A model generated the notes under the pieces. The model was not told where the DNA came from, did no database searches, and worked only from the letters and a program-made list of their open reading frames with translations. From Streptomyces noursei ATCC 11455 (GTDB lineage Bacteria > Actinomycetota > Actinomycetes > Streptomycetales > Streptomycetaceae): 64,000 bases of DNA. Below are positions 35,124 to 44,760 of the stretch, in pieces (the stretch's first letter is position 1; each line of letters opens with the position of its first letter). The translations under genes and the position numbers were made by a program. Location of the stretch: the NCBI RefSeq assembly GCF_001704275.1, contig NZ_CP011533.1, positions 310,001-374,000 of the forward strand, given 5' to 3'.

Positions 35124-35622
35124 GAGCCTTTTCCAACCTGATGTGGTTGGTGGGGGTGTGGTTGGGAAGGGGGGACGGTACGACGAAGCTCCTGGTAGAC
35201 GGGTCGTCGACCAAGATCAACCGTGTCTCACCAGGAGCTTCGTGTGCTTGTCTACCCGTCGGCGATCGATCTGTCCGGTGCGTCTCTGCGGTTCCTCGCC
35301 GGCCGCCTGGCTGCGCACCGTCGGGAGGTCGGGACGCGGTGGCGACGGCTGACTGCAGGTCGTCAGGCTCTGCTGGTCCTGGCACATCTGCGTTGTGGGG
35401 ACACTTACGCGCGCCTCGCGGCGGGTTTCGCGATCGGGGTTGCGACCGTATGCCGCTACGTCCACGAGGCGATCGGCGTCCTCGCCGTTCTTGCGCCGAC
35501 GCTTCAGCAGGCGATCAGGAGTGCTGCGGGGAAGGCGTTCGTGATTCTCGATGGGACGCTGCTGCCCATCGACCGGACCGCCGCTGACCGCCCGTACTGC
35601 TCCGGGAAACACAAGCGACATG
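35124..35622. mobile_element. IS5-family element type M, left part
   Basis: The tip GAGCCTTTTCCAACCTGATG matches the outer part of the 47-bp inverted repeat arms at 19635 and 22037. The element is cut at 35622 by type A copy A5, and its right end is not seen in the window. Confidence 0.7.
35223..35622 (+). pseudogene. IS5-family transposase (type M), N-terminal half
   Basis: 133 residues: HTH region (YARLAAGFAIGVATVCRYVH) and first catalytic segment (FVILDGTLLPIDR), ending at SGKHKRHG where A5 interrupts it. Resembles type G in layout but is distinct. Confidence 0.82.
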
Positions 35623-37044
35623 GAGGGTTATTCACGTAGGCCTCACCAGCCTCTTGTGTAGAAGGTGAGGGCGGTGACGGTCTTGACGATGTCGGGGAAG
35701 CGGGTGAGGGGGCCGCGGTAGCGGGTGGCGAGAATCTTCCAGTTCTTCAGGTGCGCGATGGCCCGTTCGACTGCGGCTCGGAGCGTGTTGACGGAGCGGT
35801 TGGCTCTCTTGTCTCCGGCGGATCGTTCCTGGCCGGGCGGCTTGCGCCTGGGGGTGAACAGTCGGGAGCCGGCGTAGCCCAGGTCGCCTATGCCCTCGCG
35901 TTCGGCGAAGGCCTCGGGGAAGTGGGACTGGCGCCAGGCGTGCATGTCGTGCCGGCTGCCGGGCACCGGCGCGGAGACCGCGAGCAGGTCGCCGGCGAGA
36001 GTGGCGGCGATCTGCAGGTTGAAGCCGGTGTCGCGGTGCTTGCCGGAGAACATCGTGGTGCCCTCGCTGGACCAGTCCCACGTCGTGACCAAGGTGCCAT
36101 CCACGAGTACGATCCGGCCGGCAGAGGCCTCGGTGGGATCGGGAACGTGCGTGGCCAGGACCTTCTCCACCATCGGCAGCAGGGCCGTCCGATCGCCTGG
36201 AGACGGTGGCCTGGGAGATCCCGAACAACTCGGCGGCCACCTCCTGGACTGGGTTCTGCCGCAGCAGGAACAGCACCAACACCACCGACTTGTACAGGCC
36301 CAGCGCCCACATCCGCCCCGGCATCACCGGTGGGTCCGGATCCTGCACGAGCTCTTGGTGAACTCGTGCGACCAGCCCGTCAAGTTGCTCGGTGTCCAGT
36401 CCTGTCGTAATGTTCCAGCTCAACGGCCCTGCCACGGTGGTTACTGAGCTTGTAGTCGTGGTGTCGTGAGTGTGAGTCCGGTTTCGGTGAGGCATCCGTC
36501 GATGATGTCGTTGCGGTATTGGATTTGTCGGAGGCCGTGTCGGAGCCGGCGGTTGAGGTGGTCGGGGTCGGTGAAGGCGGTGTTGGCCTGGGTGGTGCGG
36601 CGGAGGATCGACCAGATGCCCTCGACCGGGTTGAGGTCGGGTGCATAGGGCGGCAGGTGGTAGGCCGTGATCCAGTCCTGTGCGTCGATGAAGGCGCGCA
36701 TCCGGCGGTCTTTGTGGACGTTCAAGTTGTCCCAGATGAGGAGGATGGGTCCGCCGAGTTGCTGGTGGGCGGCGATGAGGAGGTCGCGGTACTCGGTCCA
36801 GGCGAAGCTCTTGCGGCCCCCTGCCTTGTGATCGGTGTGTCGTTTGGGCCGGTAGATCAGGCGGGAGCGTTCGCCGGGTTTGTAGCAGCACAGGGCTGCG
36901 ATGGAGAAGCGTCGCTGGGAGCGTCCGCGGACCCGGATGACCGGTGTGCTGCCGCGTTTGCTCCAGGTGCGTGAGGTCGGCGGCGTCATCGAGAATCCGG
37001 CTTCGTCCTCGAAGACGATCCAGGCCCCGAGCGCCGCCGCGGTG

Positions 37045-38522
37045 GAGGGTGTACACCAGGTTGTGTGAGTGAGCGATGATTGCTCCTGTTGAGTCCGGTT
37101 CCTGCCCTGAACGGAAAGTGACACAGCGTGATATCGAGGCAGGACGACGAGATGCACCGTGCCGAGGCTGCGGAGCGGGTGAAGCGGGTGCTGTCGCCGG
37201 AGGCGATCGACGCGCTGATCGCGGACGCGAAGGACTCCGGGATCGGTCTGGACGGCCGGGGCGGTCTGTTGCAGCAGATGATGAAGCAGGTCATCGAGCG
37301 GGCCCTGCAGGCCGAGATGAGCGACCACCTCGGCTACGAGGCCGGCGATCCGGCCGGGCGGGGCAGCGGGAACAACCGCAACGGCTCGTACCCGAAGACG
37401 GTGACGACCACGGCCGGCCCGGTCGAACTCGACGTGCCGCGAGACCGCAAGGGCGAGTTCGAGCCGCGGATCGTGCCGAAGGGGACCCGCAGGCTGGGGC
37501 AGGTCGACGAGATGATCCTGTCGCTCTACGCGCGCGGCATGACGACCCGTGACATCACCGCCCACCTGCACGAGGTCTACGGCGCCGAGGTGTCCCCGGC
37601 GCTGGTCTCGAAGGTCACCGACGTCATCGCCGATGAGGTGCAGTCCTGGCAGCACCGGCCGCTGGACGAGTGCTACCCGATCTTGTATGTGGATGCGATC
37701 CGGATCAAGGTCCGGGACAACGGACACGTCGTCAACAAGGCCGCCCACCTGGTCATCGGCGTCGACGTGGACGGCATCAAGAACGTCCCGGGCATCTGGC
37801 TCCAGGACAACGAAGGTGCCAAGTTCTGGCTGCACGTGCTGACCCAGCTCAAGCACCGAGGCCTGGCCGACGCCCTCGTGGTGTGCTGTGACGGCCTCAA
37901 GGGCCTGCCGGAGGCGATCGAGGCCGTCTGGCCCCAGGCGGTCACGCAGACGTGCGTCGTTCACTTGATCAGGTCGGCGCTGAAATACGTGAACTCCACC
38001 GACCGCAAGAAGGTCGCCGCCGCCCTCAAGCCCGTCTACACCGCCGTCGACGAGACCGCCGCCCTCGAAGCCCTCGAGGCCGTCCGCGAGGAGTGGGGGC
38101 GGCAGTATCCCGGCACGATCAGCGTGTTCGAGAACGCCTGGGCCCAGTTCATCCCGTTCCTCGACTTCGACCAGGACATCCGCCGCGTCATCTACACGAC
38201 CAATGCGATTGAGTCCATGAACCGCAACCTGCGCAAACTCGTCAAGACCAGCGGGCACTTCCCGTCCGACGACGCCGCCCTGAAGATGCTCTACCTCGGC
38301 ATCCGCAACATCGAGGGCAGGCACATCGACGGCCACGGAACCAAAGTCCCCGCCGGCCGGATCCGCGGGACCGGGACCCTCGGCTGGACCCGCGCCATGA
38401 ACCAGTTCAAGATCCGCTTCGGCGACCGGCTCCCCCTCTAACCATCAACCGACAGTAACCAACGGCAGGAACCAGACCAACAGAGCACAACAGGCATCAC
38501 ACACAAACCAGTTGACATCCCC
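37045..38522. mobile_element. IS256-family element, copy 3 (1478 bp)
   Basis: Perfect 8-bp target duplication CCGCGGTG at 37037-37044 and 38523-38530. This copy defines the exact element ends. Confidence 0.93.
37128..38441 (+). CDS. IS256-family transposase (copy 3)
   Basis: 437 residues, same translation as the other two copies. Intact and innermost in the nest, hence the latest arrival there. Confidence 0.9.
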   Translation: MISRQDDEMHRAEAAERVKRVLSPEAIDALIADAKDSGIGLDGRGGLLQQMMKQVIERALQAEMSDHLGYEAGDPAGRGSGNNRNGSYPKTVTTTAGPVELDVPRDRKGEFEPRIVPKGTRRLGQVDEMILSLYARGMTTRDITAHLHEVYGAEVSPALVSKVTDVIADEVQSWQHRPLDECYPILYVDAIRIKVRDNGHVVNKAAHLVIGVDVDGIKNVPGIWLQDNEGAKFWLHVLTQLKHRGLADALVVCCDGLKGLPEAIEAVWPQAVTQTCVVHLIRSALKYVNSTDRKKVAAALKPVYTAVDETAALEALEAVREEWGRQYPGTISVFENAWAQFIPFLDFDQDIRRVIYTTNAIESMNRNLRKLVKTSGHFPSDDAALKMLYLGIRNIEGRHIDGHGTKVPAGRIRGTGTLGWTRAMNQFKIRFGDRLPL

Positions 38523-39158
38523 CCGCGGTGTTTCCACGTGTGGCCACACATCCTTCACCCAGCCGGCCACCGCCGTCTCGTCCCGCTCGACCGCACGGCG
38601 GGCCGGAACCTGATGACTCCAGCCATGCCTCCGCAGCATCTGCGAAATCCCTGACAGCGTCATCGACTTGTGGAACCGGCGGCCGATCAGGGTCTTGATC
38701 CTGGCCAGCGTCCATCGCTGGTCCGGCCAGCCGTGAGCGACCGGCCCCTTGGCCAGTTCCTCCTCCAGGACGGCGAACAGGGTCTCGCTCAGCTTCGGCC
38801 GGGACGCCGGGCCACGGGAACGAACCCCGTCCTGACCGGCCGCCCTCCACGCCTGCCGCCACCGCTGAACCGACCGGACGCTGACCCGTAACTCCTTCGC
38901 GATGTCCGTGCTGCCCCGCCCTGCGGCGAACAGCGCGACCGCTTCCATCCGGACCCGCTCACGGAACGCTTGCCGCTCCGCGGTCAGACCCCCACCCTGC
39001 GGATACCTCATACACCCGGCATACCGCGACGATCACCGACCGTCAGCCCCTACGACAACCCGACTTCAACGTCAGTAACTGACGCTCTCTCAAACGTCAC
39101 GCTACCGAGCAGGGCCGTCCTCGTGATCAAGAACGATGGTTGAAACCCCCGTGAATAG

Positions 39159-40602
39159 TAGGGCTTTGTTAGGTTCTGTGGTGGGGTTCGGGTGTGGGGG
39201 CTGGTTGGCTGCATATGTGGCAGGCGCCGGTCCAGGTGGCCAGGAGTGTCTGTAACGCGCGGAGGGCGGCGTAGAGGGTCAGGCCGGCGCAGGGGCTTTT
39301 GGGTCGAGCCTGAGCAGGGTGCAGAATGCCTGGGCGAGGGCGGTGAGGGTGACGTGGCGGTGCCATCCGGGGTAGTTGCGGCCTTCGAAGTGGTCCAGTC
39401 CCAGGCCGTCCTTGAGTTCGCGGTAGTCGTGCTCGATGCGCCAGCGGATCTTGGCGGTGCGGACCAGTTCGCGTAGTGGGGTGTCGGCGGGCAGGGTGGA
39501 CAGCCAGTAGTTGGTGGGTTCGGCAGAGCCGGATGGCCATTCGGCCAGCAGCCAGCATTCGGGTAGGGAGCCGTCGGTGGCGCGGCGGATGGTGCGGTTG
39601 GCCGGACGGACCCGCAGGGCCAGGAACCGGGAGCGCATCGCGACTTTGGGGTTGCGTTTTGTGGTCTTGCTGCCCTGGCGCCAGGTGACAGTCCGCGCCG
39701 CGGACCTGCCCGTATCCAGGGCGAGTTGCCGCAAGGTGGTGTGCGGGATCGGGTAGGCCGGCACGGGTGGTCGGCCCCGGCCGCTGTAGGGAGGGCGGAC
39801 GGGGACCGCCTGGCCCGGATAGGCGGTGGTGGTGCCCTTGACCGCCACCGCGTAGGTCAGGCCGCGCTCGGTCAGGCCCTCGCGAAAGCCGGTGGCGTCC
39901 CCATACCCGGCATCGGCTACCACCGGCAAGTCGGGAAGTTCCCAGTCCCCTCGCACCTCATCCAGCATCTCCAAGGCCAGGCGCCACTTCTCCCGGTGCC
40001 GCTCACAGTCCGGGATCCCTGCCTTGGCGCGTCGGCGTCGGATGGCCTCGGCCAGCAGCCTGTCGTCCTCGGTCGTGGTGTCGTCCCAGCTCTCGGGCAC
40101 GAACAGGCGCCAGTCGACGGCCGAGGAGGCGTGGTCGGACACCAGGTTGACGCTGACGGCAATCTGGCAGTTGCCTTGCTTGCCCAGCGCGCCGCAGTAC
40201 ATCCGCGCCACCCCCGGAGAGTCGTAGCCGTCCTTGGGAAAGCCCACATCGTCGATGGCGTACGCCTGTGGTGCGACATGCGCAGCCGCCCACTGCGCCA
40301 GCCGCTGACGGACCACGGTCCAGTCCCAGGTGGAGGAGGAGACGAACTGCTGGAGTTGCTGATGGTCCACTCCCAGACGCTCGGCCATCGGCTGCATCGA
40401 CTTGCGTTTGCCGTCCAGCATCAGCCCACGCAGGTACAACTCGCCCTTGGCCCGCTGATCACAACGCGGCAGCGAGCCGAGCATCTCCGCCGCAAACGCC
40501 TCCAGGCGCGGACGGACCTCTTCCATCTCCTCAGGAGTCACACCTGACAGGACATCACAGAGCCCTCAGTGCAGGCCAGTTGACACACCTAACAAAGCCC
40601 TA
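39159..40602. mobile_element. IS701-family element
   Basis: Terminal inverted repeats TAGGGCTTTGTTAGGT at 39159-39174 and its complement at 40587-40602. The left flank is the eroded type A end and the right flank a ketosynthase gene. Flanking 4-mers do not match. Confidence 0.88.
39279..40541 (-). CDS. IS701-family transposase
   Basis: 420 residues, intact: N-terminal SLPRCDQRAKGELYLRGLML, then DDE core AIDDVGFPKDGYDSPGVARM, VVADAGYGDATGFREGL and the Glu region RIEHDYRELKDGLGLDHFEG. Full length for the family, probably active. Confidence 0.9.
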   Translation of the reverse strand: MTPEEMEEVRPRLEAFAAEMLGSLPRCDQRAKGELYLRGLMLDGKRKSMQPMAERLGVDHQQLQQFVSSSTWDWTVVRQRLAQWAAAHVAPQAYAIDDVGFPKDGYDSPGVARMYCGALGKQGNCQIAVSVNLVSDHASSAVDWRLFVPESWDDTTTEDDRLLAEAIRRRRAKAGIPDCERHREKWRLALEMLDEVRGDWELPDLPVVADAGYGDATGFREGLTERGLTYAVAVKGTTTAYPGQAVPVRPPYSGRGRPPVPAYPIPHTTLRQLALDTGRSAARTVTWRQGSKTTKRNPKVAMRSRFLALRVRPANRTIRRATDGSLPECWLLAEWPSGSAEPTNYWLSTLPADTPLRELVRTAKIRWRIEHDYRELKDGLGLDHFEGRNYPGWHRHVTLTALAQAFCTLLRLDPKAPAPA

Positions 40603-41233
40603 CATGGACACCGCCGGCCAACGCCATCTGGCAGCGCCCGGTGCGCACTGCCTCGCAGGCGTGGTGCAGGGCGACCAGGGCGGAGGAGCAGGCGGTGTCC
40701 ACGGCGAGGCTGGGGCCACGCAGGTCCAGGACGTGCGAGACGCGGTTGGCGACGTTGGAGGTGGCGCCGCCGGTCATGGTGTAGGCGTCGGTCGACATCT
40801 CCTCCAGCCCCTGCATCACCCCGAAGGCCGCGCTGGAGACGCCCCCGTACACGGCGGTGTCGGAGCCGGCGAGCGACGCCGCCGCGATCCCCGCGTCGTC
40901 CAACGCCTCCACCGCCAGCTCCAGGAAGGTCCGCTGCTGCGGATCAGTCCGCCCGGCCTCGCGCGGTGACATACCGAAGTACCCGGCGTCGAAGCCGTGG
41001 ATGTCGTCGAGGAAGCCTCCCGCGACGGTGTACGTCTTCCCCGAGCGCCAGGCAGCGTTGGCATCGAGCCAGCGGGCGGGGTCGAACCGCTCCGGTGGAA
41101 CCTCGCCCACCAGGTCCCTTCCTTCGACGAGCGCGGACCACAACCCGTCCAGCGTGGTGATCCCGCCCGGTAGCCGACAGGCGGAGCCCACCACGGCGAT
41201 GGGCACGCAGGCATGGGGAGGCTGCGGCGTCAT
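40603..41233 (-). pseudogene. Type I PKS ketosynthase, N-terminal 205 residues, truncated by IS701
   Basis: It starts ATG 41233. Ketosynthase sequence VPIAVVGSACRLPGGITTLD, FGMSPREAGRTDPQQRTFLE and the active-site Cys in VDTACSSALVALHHA are present. The distal His residues and all later domains are gone. It lies 13 bp after the acyltransferase gene on the same strand, so the two formed an operon. Only this head remains in the window. Confidence 0.88.
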
Positions 41234-41246
41234 GGAGGACTCCTTC

Positions 41247-42008
41247 TCACGCGGAAGCGAAATCGGGGAGGCTTCGCAGGTGTGCCGGATCGACCCGGCG
41301 CATCGACATCAGGACGTACAGCGCGGCGGTACCGAACCTCGGGCTGTAGCCGAGGTCTCCGCACACCCACGCGCCGAGCGAGAGGGCACCGTTCACCAGC
41401 GGCGGAATCAACTGAGGATCCAGCGGTGCGCAGACATCCCGCTGGCGCAGCGGAACGCGTGGACTGACCCGGTATTCCTCTGGCGACAGGTGCCGGGGGG
41501 CGACCATCTGCCACACGGCAGAGGGAACTTCGCCGTGCTCCCCCAGTGGCACCAGGCAATCTCCCCCCACCCATTGATGCCCTGTCTGGAGGACGTAGCG
41601 GGCGACGCCGAGCGCCATCATCAGCACCAGGATGCCGTCACGGTGCGCCGGATGGATGCACGCCCTGCTGATCTCCACGAGATCGCCGTCGAGCGGCCTG
41701 TGTGGACTGAGGTCGAAGTCCGCCTCGGCCGCACAACTCCCCGCGGCCAGGGCTCCCTTCGGCGCCAGCAGCCGACAGGCAGCGACCAGGGCTCCGGTGC
41801 CGTCCTCGTGGGCGAGCGGGTGGTCACAGTGTTCGTCGAGGCCATCGGCATCAAGACCGTCGATGTCGAGGTCGGCAGCACCCAGCTCCTCCACGAACAC
41901 CAGGTGGCGGAGCCGCTGGGCAGCCCGAACCTCGTGCTCGTGCCGCGCCAGCGAAAGCGCGTACGTCACGGGGGCAGAATAGGGTCCATAACACCCATCG
42001 CCATGCAT
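41247..42008 (-). CDS. GNAT-fold N-acyltransferase (OlsB / Acetyltransf_5 type)
   Basis: About 253 residues from ATG 42008 (GGGGAG just before; GTG 42038 is an alternative). It matches the Acetyltransf_5 family, which includes ornithine-lipid synthase OlsB and autoinducer-synthase-like proteins: AAQRLRHLVFVEELGA, LDEHCDHPLAHEDGTGALV, GDLVEISRACIHPAHRDGIL and HLSPEEYRVSPRVPLRQ. Such enzymes move an acyl chain from ACP to an amine. Its position before a PKS ketosynthase suggests the chain was made by that PKS (inference). The gene itself looks intact but its partner is destroyed. Confidence 0.85.
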   Translation of the reverse strand: MHGDGCYGPYSAPVTYALSLARHEHEVRAAQRLRHLVFVEELGAADLDIDGLDADGLDEHCDHPLAHEDGTGALVAACRLLAPKGALAAGSCAAEADFDLSPHRPLDGDLVEISRACIHPAHRDGILVLMMALGVARYVLQTGHQWVGGDCLVPLGEHGEVPSAVWQMVAPRHLSPEEYRVSPRVPLRQRDVCAPLDPQLIPPLVNGALSLGAWVCGDLGYSPRFGTAALYVLMSMRRVDPAHLRSLPDFASA

Positions 42009-42120
42009 CTCCCCGCCGGGACCTTGCTGGTGGCGCACACTTGAGCCTGGCCTCCACGACGGTCCCTCTCTAGGCCGCTACCGCGCGACGTTCTCCCGGC
42101 AGGATCGGTCCGTGTGCTGT

Positions 42121-42240
42121 CGATCTCCAGCACAGCAGGTCCCCTGGTCATCGATCTCCAACGCAGCAGGCCCCCCCGGTCATCGATCTCCAACGCCGCA
42201 GGTCCACAGGTGATCGCTCTCCGACACAGCAGTCATCCGC
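42121..42240. repeat. Four degenerate tandem repeats of 31-32 bp
   Basis: Units start at about 42121, 42152, 42184 and 42215 with core CGATCTCCAACGCAGCAGG. They lie between the acyltransferase start and an MMPL remnant. There are only four units, with no spacer variation, so this is not a CRISPR array. Possibly a slipped duplication or protein-binding repeat. Confidence 0.7.
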
Positions 42241-42576
42241 GCCATGCCCCCGCTGACCATGCAGGTGCCCTTCCTGGAAGACCCATACCGCGATGCCAAA
42301 AGCGGCGCCGAAACTCAGTGCGTTCATGATGAGCGCCTTCAAGAGAATGACGAGGCTCCTGGTGAAGCACCACAGTGCCACCGCGGTCGCGCCCACGATC
42401 AACACCGCGACCAGGCCGAGCATCCGTCCGATCGTCTGCTCCTCGTCGATCATGGCCGCGGTCTCGCCACCCACCAGGACCGGGCCGGGGCCGGGGCCGG
42501 GGAGCGCACGGATCTCCCGGACGAGGTCGCGCGCCTGCTGATCCGAGCGCGAGAAGGCGGTGACGCCTCCACCCAC
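42241..42576 (-). pseudogene. MMPL-family transporter fragment
   Basis: The minus strand reads VREIRALPGPGPGPVLVGGE, MLGLVAVLIVGATAVALWCF and MNALSFGAAFGIAVWVFQEG, matching the middle of MMPL-type lipid exporters (including the conserved KALIMNALS...FQEGHL region). Only about 110 residues remain and the frame dissolves into the tandem repeats. Confidence 0.75.
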
Positions 42577-42713
42577 GTACCGCGCGCATCGGACCGTCCG
42601 AACCTCCTGTCGGCCCGCTCCGGGTGACCGGCCCGGTACACCGCGTCGGGTCCGCTGACCGCCAGGACACCCGGCAGCCGCGGCTGCCCTGCCGCACAGG
42701 CACGGGCTCGAGC

Positions 42714-43070
42714 ATGCAGATGGCCCCCGTCCTCGGGCATCCTCCCGTGGCCTGGGACTTCGGCCGCTATGCCACGGTCGTCAGGCTCGCCTTCGGAGCC
42801 GGATACGTGGACGGGCCAGGCGCTTGGCAGCTCCTGGGACATGCGGTGGCTCCCGTGGCGCAGACGTACCGCTCCTGGAACGCGTTCGCACACGACTTCA
42901 TCGCCGGCCGAGATCTGTGGATGCGCAGTGCCGGAGCCGAATGGTCCGGCTCCCAACAAGACACAGTGCAAGCCGCCCAACGCCTCCTCGATCCCACCAA
43001 CGCCAACAGTCCCTGGCGACAAGTCCCCTGGGAGGCCATCTACCAGCCCGACCAGCCACAGCACTCCTGA
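42714..43070 (+). pseudogene. DUF1266-domain protein, C-terminal fragment
   Basis: About 118 residues from ATG 42714. The motif WDFGRYATVVRLAFGAGYVD, SWNAFAHDFIAGRDLWM and the NSPWRQVPWEAI ending match the C-terminal part of DUF1266 proteins, which are normally longer. Upstream sequence in frame shows no further homology. Probably a remnant, though a short protein may still be made. Confidence 0.65.
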
Positions 43071-43308
43071 CAACACGCCGGACGACAGCAAGCCCGGAAC
43101 TTCCAACAGTCGACGCGTGGCTGGCAGAGCGGCGAAGACCAGCAGGAGCGGGAACTTCTGCCCCAGAACGTGATCGGAACCCCGCGCTCGCGGGCTGCGA
43201 CGCGGCGCCGGAGCGGCTGGCGCAGCTGCAACGCGCGGAATGCACGCTCACCGTAACGGGGCTGGGCGCGGGCCGTCGCGGTCGTTCAGCTACGTCCGAC
43301 CTGCACTG

Positions 43309-44760
43309 TCACGGCCTCTCCCCGGAAGCTGATGGCACGATGTCCACCTTGGGAAACCTGGTGAGCAGAACGGTCAGCCCACCCAGGAGCCCGATGGCGC
43401 CCGCCGCCCAATATGCCGCGTGGAAACCTGACAGCTGATCGGCTGGATCGGTGGCACCGCCGCTGACACCGGTCGAAACAGCAACCAGTATCGCCAAACC
43501 GACGCTGTTGCCGATCTGCTGCGCAGTCACATTGACCGCACCAGCGACTCCGTGCTGGTGGAGCGGCAGGCCCTCCAGCGTGGCGGCCGTCATCGCGCCG
43601 AATCCCAACCCCTGGCCAGCGCTCATGACCACGATGCCGGGGAGCATGTGCACCCAGTACGAGCCATCCGCAGGCGTGCCCACCCACAGAGTGACGCCGG
43701 TTCCGATGAGGAGCAGACTGGCAGCCATCAGGGGCTTGTAAGCCGCCGGCGACATCAGACGTCCGGCGATCTGCGAGCTGATGATCACGACTACGCCCAC
43801 GGGCAGGACGGCCAGTGCAGACTCGAACGGCGAGTAACCGAGTATCCCTTGCGCGTACAACGGCGAGAAGAACAGCAGCCCACCGGCACCGGTGTAGAAG
43901 ACAGCACCGGTGAGGGAGGCGGCCCTCACCGGGCGACTACGGAAGATACTCGTCGGAAGCAGCGGCTCCGTACGCCCCTTCTCCCACACGACGAAGCCCG
44001 CCAGTCCGATCACGGCCGACACCAGTGAGATCAGGACCTGTGCGGACCCCCAGCCGACTTCACTTCCCTCGCTGACGCCGTACACGACCAGGCCTATACC
44101 CAGGGTGACCAGGATCGCGCCCGGGATATCCAGGGGGCGCGGCTGGCGCCGGCCCGCAGGAAGCAGCGCCCGGACCCCTGCCAGGATCAAAACTCCGGCG
44201 AGGACACTGACGGCGAACACCGAGCGCCAGCCACGGAAGTCGGTGAGCGCCCCGCCGACAACCAACCCTGCGCTGAAGCTGGACGCGCCGGTCGCCGCAT
44301 AGACCGCCAGCGCCCGGTTCCGCTGCGGTCCCTCAGGAAAGATCTGGCTGAGCAGAGCAAGCGACGCAGGACCGGACAGCGCTGCACCGATCCCCTGCAG
44401 TGCACGAGCCGTGATCAGCACCCCAACGGTCGGAGCGAGCGCGGCGCCCAGCGAGGCCGCGGCGAAGAGCGCAACGCCCACCGCGAAGATCTTCCTGCGG
44501 CCCAGGACGTCCGCGATCCTGCCCCCGAACAGGAGGAACCCGGCGAACACGATGGAATAGGCGGTCATCGTCCACTGCAGCGCGGAGCTGTCAATGCCGT
44601 ACTCATCACCGATGGAGGGTAAGGCGGCATTGATGACCGCAACTCCGCTGGTGTCCAGCGCCAGCGCTCCGGCAAGGAGAACGAGCGCCCACCCGCGTCG
44701 GCTTTGAGGGAGGCCGGCATCCGGCGCTGCCATCTGTGATTCCGTGTCATGAAGTGTCAC
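43309..44760 (-). CDS. MFS transporter, DHA2 (EmrB/QacA) family
   Basis: 483 residues with about 14 predicted membrane segments. Motif A-like GGRIADVLGRRKIFAVGVAL and motif C-like LVVGGALTDFRGWRSVFAVS are present. Members are proton-driven drug exporters of the cytoplasmic membrane. Its ATG lies inside the 3' end of the MerR gene (14-bp overlap), so the two are one transcription unit. Substrate unknown. Confidence 0.9.
   Translation of the reverse strand: MTLHDTESQMAAPDAGLPQSRRGWALVLLAGALALDTSGVAVINAALPSIGDEYGIDSSALQWTMTAYSIVFAGFLLFGGRIADVLGRRKIFAVGVALFAAASLGAALAPTVGVLITARALQGIGAALSGPASLALLSQIFPEGPQRNRALAVYAATGASSFSAGLVVGGALTDFRGWRSVFAVSVLAGVLILAGVRALLPAGRRQPRPLDIPGAILVTLGIGLVVYGVSEGSEVGWGSAQVLISLVSAVIGLAGFVVWEKGRTEPLLPTSIFRSRPVRAASLTGAVFYTGAGGLLFFSPLYAQGILGYSPFESALAVLPVGVVVIISSQIAGRLMSPAAYKPLMAASLLLIGTGVTLWVGTPADGSYWVHMLPGIVVMSAGQGLGFGAMTAATLEGLPLHQHGVAGAVNVTAQQIGNSVGLAILVAVSTGVSGGATDPADQLSGFHAAYWAAGAIGLLGGLTVLLTRFPKVDIVPSASGERP

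Larger units (their letters stand above)
36441..39011 (-). pseudogene. IS630-family transposase interrupted by IS256
   Basis: The N-terminal half (38531-39011) is as in the composite at 26.4 kb. The C-terminal half (36441-37036) reads WIVFEDEAGFSMTPPTSRTW, ILLIWDNLNVHKDRRMRAF and PYAPDLNPVEGIWSILRR, carrying the DDE acids. Without IS256 and one CCGCGGTG the frame is continuous (about 360 residues). The TAA stop overlaps the terminal repeat. Confidence 0.88.
36444..39075. mobile_element. IS630-family element with TA duplication, containing IS256
   Basis: TA at 36442-36443 and 39076-39077; the tips CTGAGCTTGTAGTCG and complement CTGACGTTGAAGTCG are imperfect inverted repeats. Removing it restores the type A sequence GGTGGTTAACTGACG. 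Confidence 0.9.
35643..39099 (-). pseudogene. Type A transposase (A5): frameshift and split
   Basis: The first codons lie right of the IS630, at about 39078-39099, the rest at 35643-36441. Codon 199 is CGG (Arg, not a stop), but an extra G near 36191 shifts the frame within TVSRRW. This lineage was thus inactivated in a different way from A2-A4. Confidence 0.8.
35623..39158. mobile_element. IS5-family element type A, copy A5, split by IS630 and IS256
   Basis: The left tip GAGGGTTATTCACG is at 35623. The right part at 39078-39158 ends at GTGAATA, losing about seven terminal bases where IS701 begins. IS630 sits inside at a TA. Confidence 0.85.

Noticed and set aside
42121..42240. Possible CRISPR array
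   Set aside because: Only four degenerate contiguous repeats without distinct spacers, and no cas genes.
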